Below, one piece after another: positions 16,249-24,666 of a stretch of 52,895 nt of DNA. The notes below the pieces were generated by a model that saw nothing but the letters and a program-made list of their open reading frames with translations, searched no databases and was not told the origin of the DNA. The stretch is from Candidatus Roslinia caecavium (GTDB lineage: Bacteria; Bacillota; Clostridia; Monoglobales; Monoglobaceae), in the NCBI GenBank assembly GCA_904419955.1, contig CAJFTO010000017.1, forward strand, positions 1 through 52,895, read 5' to 3'. A program made the translations under genes and the position numbers. Position 1 is the first letter of the stretch, and each line of letters begins with the position of its first letter.

Positions 16249-16291
16249 GAATAAAAAATAAAACAGGCTTTGCGTTTTTTGAAGCCTGTTT
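16249..16291 (-). terminator. Terminator of the GH13 gene
   Basis: On the minus strand AAACAGGCTT (16291-16282) pairs with AAGCCTGTTT (16270-16261), followed by TATTTTTTATT. It lies 11 bases after the stop codon. Confidence 0.85.
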
Positions 16292-16301
16292 TAAGTACTT
16301 A

Positions 16302-18257
16302 TTATTCTACGAATATCTGAGCGCCGAGCGCCGGGATATTGATGTTTAGGATATTATTCACGATCCTCATCCTTTTCGGATCCTCGAGGATCTGCTCGAG
16401 CGCGTAAAATTTATAGCCGCGGAGTTCGTTTTTAGCGAAGTCTGTCAAATCTATCTTCACCTCGGCGGGTTCCATGTCGCGGTTTACCGCGCATATTATA
16501 ACCTCGTCCTTGGCGCGGCGGTCGAACGCGTCGTAGCCGCCCGAGATATACCGCGCGTATACGTATATCCCGCCTCTTGCGTACAGACATTTATAGTTGC
16601 CCATCCTAAGGCAGACATGGCTGTTTCTGAAATCGGCCAGGTTCTTATACCAGAGCCTAAGCTCCGGGTCTACGCTCCGCCACGGATACGTTCCGCGGTT
16701 AAACGGGTCGGAGCCGCCCTGCATCCCGACTTCGTCGCCGTAGTATATACACGGCACGCCGATATATGTCATCTGTATCATGGACATAATCTTTTGCCTG
16801 TACGCCGCGATCTCCTCCTGAGCCGACGTCAGCCTTTGGGTCCCGCAGTCGGACGCCAGTCCGCCGAACACGGTCTTTATCCGCATCGTGTCGTGGGTCC
16901 CGGCTATATTCATAAGCGAATACAGCGTCTCCTTCGGGTAGTTCTCCATGATCGACATCATCTTTTTATTCATCTCGTCCGCGTCTATCATACCCATGAT
17001 AAAGTGTATCATGTTGTCCTTAAACGGATAGTTCATAACGCTGTCCAGCTCGTCGCCGTAAAGGTATTCGCGTTTTTCGCCGTAGGCCTCCTTATTCGAC
17101 GCGTCCTCCCAGACCTCGCCAATTATCACAGCTTCTTTATCTGTCTTCTTGACCTGCTTTCTAAGCTCCTTTATAAATTCGTCCGGCAGCTCGTCGGCGA
17201 CGTCTATCCTCCAACCGGAAGCGCCCAGCTTGATCCATTTTTTGACCACCGAATTATCGTCTCTTAGGATATAATTCATATACGACGGCTCCAGCTCGTT
17301 AACGTTCGGCAGGTTGCTGCAGCCCCACCAGCTGTTGTAATTCGGATAGTCGGTAAACTGGAACCAGCTTCTGTACGGGGAGTTCGGGTCGCGGTATGCG
17401 CCTTCGTTCTCTCCGTAATAGCCGTACTTGTTAAAATAGATACTGTCCGCGCCGGTGTGCGAGAAAACTCCGTCGAGGATTATCCTTATGCCGAGTCCTT
17501 TCGCCTTTTTGCAAAGCTCTTCAAAGTCCTCGGTCGTACCGAACATAGGGTCTATCTCCTTATAATTCGCGGTGTCGTATTTGTGGTTGGAATACGCGTC
17601 GAATATCGGGTTTAGATATATGACCGAAACGCCCAGATCGTGAAGATACGGGAGCTTCTGTATTATCCCCTTTAAATTTCCGCCGTAGAAGTCGTTGCAG
17701 GCCGGACCGAATTCGTGAGGGTGATTGTTGAACGATATAGGCGCGTACCAATCGTCGTGTATCACATATTCGGGGCGTTTAGCCCAGATCTTGCCGTCGG
17801 TAGCCGAATGGTCGCCGTAGAATCTGTCCGGGAATATCTGGTACATGATACTGTTTTTGAACCAATCCGGCGTTTTGTATCTTCCGTCGTATACGGTCAC
17901 CTGATAACTGCGTTCGTCCGGCGCTTCCGTGATCTCGCCGACTCCGCCGAGCAGTTTGGAATTGTTGGCGTAGTATATTTCCTCGCCCTCGTTCTCCTGA
18001 ACTATAAAATAATACCAAAGAAGCGCCGGTTTTTCTGGAATCTTTATCGATACCGTGTAAAAATAAGAATCGTTCGTCTTATCGCCCTGCGTCATTGGAT
18101 AAAGATATTCCTTATCGGAGCGCCAGATACGAAGATAAACTCCGTTCGGTTCAGTCTCTGTCTCAACGTCGATCGACAATCTGAGTATACTCCCCGCCGG
18201 AACCGCGCCGAAAGGCGACCGGTACTTTAAATTATGTGAATCATGAAATATGCGCAT
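16302..18257 (-). CDS. Cytosolic GH13 alpha-glycosidase (neopullulanase/maltogenic type)
   Basis: 651 residues and no signal peptide. An N-terminal beta domain (about 1-125) of the CBM34 type found in neopullulanases and cyclomaltodextrinases precedes a GH13 barrel opening with WFKNSIMYQIFPDRF (132-146). Catalytic residues: Asp352 (GWRIDVADELP), Glu381 (IIGEVWED) and Asp456 (AGTHDTMR). MPKG-type and VANDE-type subfamily tags are not clear, so substrate (pullulan, cyclodextrin or maltodextrin) is open. It likely hydrolyses imported or stored alpha-glucans. GGAGG lies 7 bases before the ATG; its own promoter and terminator suggest a single-gene unit. Confidence 0.92.
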   Translation of the reverse strand: MRIFHDSHNLKYRSPFGAVPAGSILRLSIDVETETEPNGVYLRIWRSDKEYLYPMTQGDKTNDSYFYTVSIKIPEKPALLWYYFIVQENEGEEIYYANNSKLLGGVGEITEAPDERSYQVTVYDGRYKTPDWFKNSIMYQIFPDRFYGDHSATDGKIWAKRPEYVIHDDWYAPISFNNHPHEFGPACNDFYGGNLKGIIQKLPYLHDLGVSVIYLNPIFDAYSNHKYDTANYKEIDPMFGTTEDFEELCKKAKGLGIRIILDGVFSHTGADSIYFNKYGYYGENEGAYRDPNSPYRSWFQFTDYPNYNSWWGCSNLPNVNELEPSYMNYILRDDNSVVKKWIKLGASGWRIDVADELPDEFIKELRKQVKKTDKEAVIIGEVWEDASNKEAYGEKREYLYGDELDSVMNYPFKDNMIHFIMGMIDADEMNKKMMSIMENYPKETLYSLMNIAGTHDTMRIKTVFGGLASDCGTQRLTSAQEEIAAYRQKIMSMIQMTYIGVPCIYYGDEVGMQGGSDPFNRGTYPWRSVDPELRLWYKNLADFRNSHVCLRMGNYKCLYARGGIYVYARYISGGYDAFDRRAKDEVIICAVNRDMEPAEVKIDLTDFAKNELRGYKFYALEQILEDPKRMRIVNNILNINIPALGAQIFVE

Positions 18258-18358
18258 ATTTTTACCTCCGAGCCGGTCTTTATATATAAGCGATGAATAA
18301 CTCCGAAAGCCGGGGCGTTCAAATAGACATAAAGACTCATTGTAATTATATTATCTAT

Positions 18359-18387
18359 ATTATACACTTTATTCCAAAATAAATCAA
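18359..18387 (-). promoter_or_regulatory. Sigma-A promoter of the GH13 gene
   Basis: On the minus strand TTGATT (18387-18382), a 17-base spacer and TATAAT (18364-18359). The -35 abuts, and by two bases overlaps, the left end of repeat copy C. Confidence 0.65.
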
Positions 18388-18575
18388 CATAGAGATTAGG
18401 AATTAACGATTAGCGAATAGGGAGTAAAACGGGCTGATTTAACGCTTGACGGATAATTATTAGGAAATGGAATACTCTGTTTTCCTATGCGCTAAAGAGG
18501 ATGTATTAACGGTTACGGAACCTTTTAGGCTCCTAAACGCTATTCGCTAATCTCTACGACGCTAATTCCTATGTT
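18386..18575 (+). repeat. Dispersed inverted-repeat (MITE-like) element, copy C (most complete)
   Basis: 190 bp bounded by AACATAGAGATTAGGAATTA (left) and the inverse of AACATAGGAATTAGCGTCG (right). Both ends then continue into GATTAGCGAATAG, so the terminal inverted repeats are about 35 bases. Interior: GGAGTAAAACGGG, core AAATGGAATACTCTGTTTTC then CTATGCG, and TTTTAGGCTCCTAAACGCTATTCG. There is no reading frame or visible target-site duplication. The remaining bases between the GH13 and HAD genes hold only promoter elements. Confidence 0.8.
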
Positions 18576-18653
18576 GCTCTCGCTTTTCTTTTATGCTATA
18601 ATGTGTTAAAAATACGATCCGAAAAAATCCTTTGAAAAGGTTGTGATATTACT

Positions 18654-19334
18654 ATGAAACCAAACGTTATTTTCGATATGGACGGCGTTATTGTAAATTC
18701 GGAGCCGGTGATCATGAAGGCGGCGAAGGACGCGCTTAATTCCTTCGGCATACCGGCGGAGTATTCGGATTTTGAACCCTATATCGGCGCGGGCGAGGAG
18801 AAGTTTATTATTTCGCTCTGCGAGAAATACGGAAAGCCCGAACTTATCGACGAGATAATCCTTAAAATGTTCGAGAACTTCGAGGCTGATATAGATAAGA
18901 TGAAAGTCTTTCCGGCGGCGAAGCCGCTTATAGAAAAGCTCGTCTCCTTAGGGCATACCCTCGCGCTGGTCAGCAGCGCGGCGCGGAGAAAGCTGTCGGT
19001 CTCGCTCAAGGAAGCCGGGATAGACGAGAAGAATTTTAAAGTCGTTCTCTCGGGCAGCGACGTCAAGGAGAAAAAACCGTCGCCCGAACCGTATTTGAGC
19101 GGCGCCGAAAGGCTCGGCGTAAGCCCGTCCGACTGCGTTGTGATAGAGGACGCAATAAGCGGGGTCAAATCAGCCAAGGCGGCCGGAATGGAGTGTATCG
19201 CCGTGACGACCAGTTTTAAGGCGGACGCGCTCATAGACGCCGGCGCCGACCGCGTAGTAAGCGATCTGACCGAAATTTTGGAGGAGCTGCAGCCAAGGAG
19301 CGCGGCATTACATAACGGAAATATATTGGATTAA
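18654..19334 (+). CDS. HAD-superfamily hydrolase, beta-phosphoglucomutase-like
   Basis: 226 residues. HAD motif I FDMDGVI (nucleophile Asp8, Asp10), motif II Ser near VSSAARRKLS, motif III Lys in KEKKPSPEPY and motif IV VIEDAISGVKSA give a full catalytic set with the helical cap of the beta-phosphoglucomutase/sugar phosphatase subfamily. Candidate reactions are beta-glucose-1-phosphate to glucose-6-phosphate (in maltose/trehalose phosphorolysis) or dephosphorylation of a sugar phosphate; the sequence does not decide. The ribosome site AAAAGG is weak and 13 bases away. The C-terminal tail (residues 212-226) is probably unstructured. addB follows 84 bases later in the same direction. Confidence 0.88.
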   Translation: MKPNVIFDMDGVIVNSEPVIMKAAKDALNSFGIPAEYSDFEPYIGAGEEKFIISLCEKYGKPELIDEIILKMFENFEADIDKMKVFPAAKPLIEKLVSLGHTLALVSSAARRKLSVSLKEAGIDEKNFKVVLSGSDVKEKKPSPEPYLSGAERLGVSPSDCVVIEDAISGVKSAKAAGMECIAVTTSFKADALIDAGADRVVSDLTEILEELQPRSAALHNGNILD

Positions 19335-19418
19335 GCGTTCGCCCGACTGCGGCGGAGACCGTTGTTTTATGCGCTGGCGGGCGGCGCTTGAGAAATTTAG
19401 CGGCCGAGGTGTTGTTTT

Positions 19419-22400
19419 ATGCTGAATATAATATACGGCGCGGATACGAACGCGCTTAGAGAGGAATTGAGAACGCGGCTTTTAAGCTGTATAAAATCGG
19501 ATAAAAAGGCGTATATGTTGGTTCCCGAACAGTTTTCGGTGGCGTCGGAGCGGAATCTGATAGAGCGTTTCGGCGTTAAGGCGCAGAAGAATATAGAGGT
19601 CTTGACTTTTTCAAGGCTTTGCCGCTCTGCGCTGAGCAGGCTCGGACCGCTCAGGATAGACTATATAGACGGGGCGGGAAAGCGGATAATAGCGGAGAGA
19701 ACGCTTCAGGTCTGCGGAAGGAATCTGACTATCTTGCGCGCGAACGCCGGACAGCGCGGATTCGCGGCTGTTTTGGCCGATACCGTGTCCGAATTCAAGC
19801 GATACGGCTTTACTCCGGATAAGATACGCGCCGCCTCGGAAGCCGCCGAGGACGAAGATCTTAAGGCCAAGCTCTCGGATCTGTCGACGCTGATCGAGGA
19901 ATATCAGAAAATACTGGACGATCTGGGCGCCGACGCGGACGACGACCTGGCTATGGTCTGCGGAAAACTGAGGGATAACAACTTTTTCAGAGGCGATATA
20001 TATATATCCGAATTCAAAAGCTTTACTCCGGTGGAACTCGAAGTTTTGGAGATACTGATGCGGGACTGCGACTGCACGGCGTTTCTATGCTGCGACGACC
20101 TGAAAAACCCGTCGGCGCCGTTTACTTCAGCGGCGGATACCTATGCGCGTCTATGCGAAGCCGCGGACGCCGCGAACATTTATGCAGAGAGGCCGCTCAA
20201 ACTCGAGTCGAACGGCGGCGAGCCGGAGCTTAAGTATCTTCGGGAGAACTATTTTAATATCAAAGCGGAACCATACGCCGACGAACCTAAGCGCGTGCAT
20301 ATCTGCGCGCCGAGGAATCACTACAACGAGATAGAGGTCTGCGTGGATCTGATACACAGACTTTGCCGGACCTATGGATACAGACAGAACGATTTTCTCG
20401 TGCTTGCGAGGAATATGGAAAACTACGACCGTATAGCGCCGGCGCTGTTTGAAAGAGCCGGACTGAACGTGTTCTTGGACAAGCGCAGGAATATACTCTC
20501 AAATTCATGCGTCAAAACGCTTTTGACCGCGGCGGAGATACTGGCCTACGGCTTTTCTTACGACCGCGTTACGGCCATAGCGAGATACGGCTTTACCGAT
20601 CTTGAGCGCGAGGATATAGATATCTTCGACAACTACCTGCTCGCGTCCAATCCCGGGCATAAGATGTGGCGCTCGAGCGAGGACTGGGAGTATAACCCCA
20701 ATGTTCGGGTATTCGACATGGAAGAGATAAACCGAATAAGACGCGCGCTTTTGGATCCGCTGAACAAATTGGTAAACTCGATCAAAGGCGGCAAGAACGT
20801 GGGCATGGTCTGCTCGGCGTTTATTGATTTTATAAAGGATAATAAATTTGAGGATAAAATCAAAGAAAAATGCGCGGCTTTCGCAAGCAGGGGCTTAAGC
20901 TATACCGCCGAGGAATACCGCAGAGCGTGGAACGCTGCGATAAGCATATTCGCCCAGCTGAGCGATCTTATGGGGGATACGGAGATAACTTACGTTAAGT
21001 TCCTCGAGCTTTTGGAATCCGCGTGTTCAAACGCGGAGATCGCGATAACGCCTCAGACGCTGGACGCCGTGACCTTCAGCGAGATAGACAGGTTCAGGGC
21101 GGAATCGGTCAAGGTAGCGATAGTACTCGGCGTAAACGAGGACGTTTTCCCGAAGGGCTATTCGTCCGAAGGACTTATAACCGACGCGGAGAGAAACAAA
21201 CTCAAACGGCTGGGCGCGGAGCTCGCGATGACCGGCGAGGGCAGAATGGTCGAGGAGCAGAATCTTATATACAACGTAATATCCGCGGCGTCCGAACATT
21301 TGTATCTGTTCTCGCCCGCGACCGACAAGGACGGCGGCGAGCTTTTAAAATCGCAGATAATCGGGCGGATACAAAACGATCTGTTCCCGAAGATAAAACC
21401 TGAAGTTACAAAGACCGGCGGCGAACCGGAATTTTTGGAGTATGAGAGCGCGGCGTTTTCCGAGCTTTTGACCGAGATAGCCAAGCGGGGCGGCGAGATA
21501 GACGAGCTGCCCAAAGCGCACAGGGAACTATACGGATATTTTAAGGACGATCCGAATTACGCAAATAGGCTGGAGCGGGTAATATCGAGCGTCACGCGGA
21601 GCCGGAGCGGAGCGAAAAAGATCTCTCCGGAGACGGCCGAGCGGCTGTACGGCAAAAACACGGCGTTCTCGGTGTCGAGACTGGAAAAATATAACTCCTG
21701 CGCGTTTTCGTATTTCATGCGCTACGGCCTGCTCGCAAATCCGAGGGAGACCGCGAATTTCGAGTCTAAGGACATGGGCTCCGCGCTTCACGAGATACTG
21801 AGGCGGTATTTCGAGGAGCTGAAAAACGACGGCGCGGACTACTCCAAGATAGACAAGGACGAATGCAGGGCGCGGATAAATAAGATAGCCGACGAGACCG
21901 CGAAAGAGAGCGCCGAGCTGTTGTATGAAAATTCGGCGTATTATAAATATATGACTATGCGGATGGCGGACGTTTCGCACGCGACGGCGTGGGAGATAAT
22001 CCGCTTCTACAGAAACAGCGATTTCCGCCCCTACGGCTTCGAGATGAAGATAGGCTCGGGCGGCGAGATACCTCCTATGTTCGTAGACACAAAAAACGGA
22101 CGGATACGGATAAACGGATTTATAGACAGAGCCGACTCGGTGGAGATTGACGGTGTAAAATATATGAGCGTCATCGACTACAAGTCCTCGCCGCGGGGAC
22201 TTGACAAAAAGCTGGCCGAGGACGGAGTTAGGTTCCAACCGCTCGTATACGCGGACGCGCTCTCCGACGGTTCGGACGGAACCAAGACCGCCGCGCTTTT
22301 GTATATGGGAATGAACGATCCCATAGTCGAGGCGGACACGACGCCGGAGCCGGATGAGCTGGACATAAAGAAACATGAATCGCTCGCGATGGACGGCTGG

Positions 22401-22676
22401 ATCGTAAGCGACGGAAAGCTGGAGTACGCGTTTGATAAATCTTACGACGCGGGTAAGAAAAAGAAGAACTTCGTCCCATTCGGCGCCGAGTCGCTCCTGA
22501 CCGGCGAAGAAATGGAAAAACGACTTATCGAGGCGAAGGAAAAGATAAAGGAATCGGTGGAGGGAATATTCAGCGGCGACATAGAAATAAAGCCGTATAT
22601 ATCTTCAAAATACGACGCGTGCAGATTCTGTAACTATTACGACGCGTGCGGCTACAAACCGGGGTGCGGTAATTGA
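19419..22676 (+). CDS. addB: AddB subunit of the AddAB helicase-nuclease (PD-(D/E)XK, Fe-S)
   Basis: 1085 residues. AddAB resects DNA double-strand ends and loads RecA. An N-terminal UvrD-like domain is followed by a RecB-type nuclease with Asp920 and Lys922 in SVIDYKSS. Four cysteines that staple a [4Fe-4S] cluster are in place: Cys761 (YNSCAFSYFMRYGL) and Cys1068, Cys1071, Cys1077 (CRFCNYYDACGY). The N-terminal loop reads IIYGADTNALREE, without the GKT/S of a Walker A motif, so this subunit probably does not bind ATP there. The usual partner addA does not follow: the next gene is ttcA, after its own promoter. The start is a plain ATG with a poor ribosome site (CGAGGTG, 9 bases). Confidence 0.9.
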   Translation: MLNIIYGADTNALREELRTRLLSCIKSDKKAYMLVPEQFSVASERNLIERFGVKAQKNIEVLTFSRLCRSALSRLGPLRIDYIDGAGKRIIAERTLQVCGRNLTILRANAGQRGFAAVLADTVSEFKRYGFTPDKIRAASEAAEDEDLKAKLSDLSTLIEEYQKILDDLGADADDDLAMVCGKLRDNNFFRGDIYISEFKSFTPVELEVLEILMRDCDCTAFLCCDDLKNPSAPFTSAADTYARLCEAADAANIYAERPLKLESNGGEPELKYLRENYFNIKAEPYADEPKRVHICAPRNHYNEIEVCVDLIHRLCRTYGYRQNDFLVLARNMENYDRIAPALFERAGLNVFLDKRRNILSNSCVKTLLTAAEILAYGFSYDRVTAIARYGFTDLEREDIDIFDNYLLASNPGHKMWRSSEDWEYNPNVRVFDMEEINRIRRALLDPLNKLVNSIKGGKNVGMVCSAFIDFIKDNKFEDKIKEKCAAFASRGLSYTAEEYRRAWNAAISIFAQLSDLMGDTEITYVKFLELLESACSNAEIAITPQTLDAVTFSEIDRFRAESVKVAIVLGVNEDVFPKGYSSEGLITDAERNKLKRLGAELAMTGEGRMVEEQNLIYNVISAASEHLYLFSPATDKDGGELLKSQIIGRIQNDLFPKIKPEVTKTGGEPEFLEYESAAFSELLTEIAKRGGEIDELPKAHRELYGYFKDDPNYANRLERVISSVTRSRSGAKKISPETAERLYGKNTAFSVSRLEKYNSCAFSYFMRYGLLANPRETANFESKDMGSALHEILRRYFEELKNDGADYSKIDKDECRARINKIADETAKESAELLYENSAYYKYMTMRMADVSHATAWEIIRFYRNSDFRPYGFEMKIGSGGEIPPMFVDTKNGRIRINGFIDRADSVEIDGVKYMSVIDYKSSPRGLDKKLAEDGVRFQPLVYADALSDGSDGTKTAALLYMGMNDPIVEADTTPEPDELDIKKHESLAMDGWIVSDGKLEYAFDKSYDAGKKKKNFVPFGAESLLTGEEMEKRLIEAKEKIKESVEGIFSGDIEIKPYISSKYDACRFCNYYDACGYKPGCGN

Positions 22677-22705
22677 CATTTTTAGAGAATTTATTGCGCG
22701 GCGTG

Positions 22706-22734
22706 TTGAAAAATTAATATATATATGGTAAAAT
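22706..22734 (+). promoter_or_regulatory. Sigma-A promoter of the ttcA leader
   Basis: TTGAAA (22706-22711), a 17-base spacer and TAAAAT (22729-22734). Predicted start near 22741, which leaves a leader of about 245 nt. Confidence 0.6.
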
Positions 22735-22756
22735 GTTTATATGCGGATAACGGATT

Positions 22757-22986
22757 AGGGCGCGGGTGTCTCAGCCTGTTCGGCGTTCGCTAAGTTTAAG
22801 GAGATTAACGCGAAAGTTCCTTTCACGTTAGCCTCCGTCAGGATTAGATTGCCCGCGCGAAATTTTCCTCGCATAGCGCTCGGAAACGCGCATGGGCGTA
22901 ATAATCTCTTATCATTCCTTGCCCTGCGGATAAGAGAAATTCATTCCTATTGGCGCCGACGCAGGGCGGCGGAATGGAGATTATTA
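22757..22986 (+). promoter_or_regulatory. Structured 5' leader with alternative hairpins, riboswitch-like
   Basis: Upstream part: GCGCGGG (22760-22766) closes with CCCGCGC (22852-22858) around an inner arm, GGAG-A-TTAACGCGAAAG (22800-22816) with CTTTCACGTTA-G-CCTCC (22820-22836). A small GCGC/GCGC hairpin lies at 22876-22891. Downstream part: TAATAATCTC (22899-22908), CATTCC (22913-22918) and GCCCTGCG (22921-22928) can pair in series with CGCAGGGC (22960-22967), GGAATG (22971-22976) and GAGATTATTA (22977-22986), burying the ttcA ribosome site and the first base of its ATG. A competing hairpin, TCTCTTATC (22905-22913) with GATAAGAGA (22929-22937), uses the same bases and would free them. This is the logic of a translational riboswitch. 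I match it to no known class. Confidence 0.55.
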
Positions 22987-23699
22987 TGAAAAAAATACTC
23001 AGTCGGGTACGGAGAGCCGTGGACGATTACGGAATGATCAAGGACGGGGATAAGATAGCGGTAGGCGTTTCGGGCGGTAAGGACAGTCTTACGCTGCTCT
23101 GCGCTCTGGCGGCGCTCAAAAAGTTTTATCCGAACAGGTTCGAACTTATCGCGGTGTCTTTGGACATGGGCTTCGAGGATATGGATTACGGCGGCGTGGC
23201 CGAGCTCTGCGAGAGCCTGGAGGTCGAGTATATACTTAAAAAGACCGACATCGCCGAAATAATCTTTGATATAAGGAAAGAGAAGAATCCCTGTTCGCTC
23301 TGCGCCAAGATGCGCCGGGGCGGCGTTAACGACATAGCCAAAGAGCGCGGCTGCACCACGGTGGCGCTCGGACATCACAACGAGGACGTTATCGAAACGT
23401 TTTTCCTCTCGCTGTTCTACGAGGGCAGACTCGGCTGTTTCTCGCCGGTGACATACCTGTCGCGAAAGGATATAAACGTGATACGCCCGATGATCTACGT
23501 CCCCGAGGGGGATATAAAGGGCTACGCAAGGCGCGCCGGGCTTCCGGTCGTGTTCAACCCCTGCCCGATGGACGGAAAGTCTAAGCGCGAAGATATGAAG
23601 GAATTTATAAACTCAAAGCAAAAAGAGGATAAGTTCTTTAAGACGCGAATGATGCACGCGATACAGACCGGACTTAAGGACTGGATAATTGAGAAATAA
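22986..23699 (+). CDS. ttcA: TtcA-family PP-loop protein (tRNA 2-thiocytidine synthase-like)
   Basis: 237 residues. PP-loop ATPase signature VSGGKDS (28-34), the CXXC pair Cys103/Cys106 (PCSLCAKMRRG) and Cys193 (NPCPMDGKSKRED) match TtcA, an Fe-S enzyme that activates cytidine-32 of tRNA with ATP and adds sulfur. Clostridial members of this family are not all proven to act on C32, so the substrate is by homology. The start is ATG 22986 (MKKILSRVRR) with GGAG 6 bases upstream; an open frame from 22950 lies inside the leader stem and lacks a ribosome site. The gene has its own promoter and a structured leader, so its expression is probably regulated at translation. Confidence 0.88.
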   Translation: MKKILSRVRRAVDDYGMIKDGDKIAVGVSGGKDSLTLLCALAALKKFYPNRFELIAVSLDMGFEDMDYGGVAELCESLEVEYILKKTDIAEIIFDIRKEKNPCSLCAKMRRGGVNDIAKERGCTTVALGHHNEDVIETFFLSLFYEGRLGCFSPVTYLSRKDINVIRPMIYVPEGDIKGYARRAGLPVVFNPCPMDGKSKREDMKEFINSKQKEDKFFKTRMMHAIQTGLKDWIIEK

Positions 23700-23738
23700 G
23701 AGATCTAATTTATTCTATAGAACGAAGAGGAGATTATT

Positions 23739-24614
23739 ATGAGCTACAAAAAAATACGCAAGGCGGTGATCCCGGCCGCGGGCTGGGGAACGAGATTTTT
23801 GCCCGCCACAAAGGCTATACCCAAAGAGATGCTGCCGATAGTGGATAAACCTACGATACAGTATATCGTCGAGGAGGCGGCAGAGTCGGGGATAGAGGAG
23901 ATATGTTTTATAACCTCGTGGACAAAGACTGCGATAGAAGACCATTTCGATAGGAGCATAGAGCTCGAGGGCGTGCTTATGTCCGGCGGAAAGACCAAGG
24001 AGCTAAAGGAGCTCAAAGGAATATCCGAACTCGCGAATATCTATTCGGTACGCCAGAAAGAGGCCAACGGACTCGGACACGCCATACTCTGCGCCAAGGA
24101 ATTCGTGGGAGACGAACCTTTCGCCGTCCTGCTCGGGGACGACGTCGTATATACCTCCGCGAAACCGTGTCTTAAACAGCTTATCGAAGTCTACGACGAC
24201 TGCGGGAGTTCGGTGCTCGGAGTCCAGAGCGTCGATCCCGAAAATATCCATAAATACGGCTGCGTAGACGGAACCGCAACGGATACGGAAAGACTGTTTA
24301 AGGTGAACGGTCTGGTAGAGAAACCGAAACGGGAAGAGGCGCCGAGCAATTTGGCGATCTTAGGCCGGTATATAATAACGCCCGAAATTTTCGGCTATCT
24401 TGAGACGACCCAGCCGGGCGCGGGCGGCGAGATACAACTGACCGACGCGCTGAAAGAACTGGCTAAAGATCAGGATATGTACGCATACGACTTTATCGGC
24501 AGGAGATACGACGTCGGCGATAAGCTGGGCTTTTTGGAGGCCACCGTAGAGTATGCGCTGAGACGCGACGATCTTAAAGACGCGTTTGAAAAGTATCTGA
24601 GCGGAGTAATTTAA
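23739..24614 (+). CDS. galU: UTP-glucose-1-phosphate uridylyltransferase
   Basis: 291 residues, full length. It makes UDP-glucose from UTP and glucose-1-phosphate for wall polymers, glycolipids and galactose use. The nucleotide-binding loop PAAGWGTRFLPATKAIPKEM lies at 12-31, followed by PIVDKPTIQYIVEEA, the ALLGDD-equivalent VLLGDDV and VEKPKREEAPSNLAILGRY, all standard for GalU. AGGAGA sits 8 bases before the ATG. It follows ttcA by 39 bases and precedes a polysaccharide-type ABC permease, so the product may feed glycopolymer export. Confidence 0.96.
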   Translation: MSYKKIRKAVIPAAGWGTRFLPATKAIPKEMLPIVDKPTIQYIVEEAAESGIEEICFITSWTKTAIEDHFDRSIELEGVLMSGGKTKELKELKGISELANIYSVRQKEANGLGHAILCAKEFVGDEPFAVLLGDDVVYTSAKPCLKQLIEVYDDCGSSVLGVQSVDPENIHKYGCVDGTATDTERLFKVNGLVEKPKREEAPSNLAILGRYIITPEIFGYLETTQPGAGGEIQLTDALKELAKDQDMYAYDFIGRRYDVGDKLGFLEATVEYALRRDDLKDAFEKYLSGVI

Positions 24615-24666
24615 AAATATGAATCGACTTTAATAATACCGGATCTGATCCGGCTCGGAGGCTGAG

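Noticed and set aside
21528..22376. Long antisense frame (282 residues) inside addB
   Set aside because: It mirrors addB codons, is rich in Arg/Val/Tyr as shadow frames are, and has no ribosome site.
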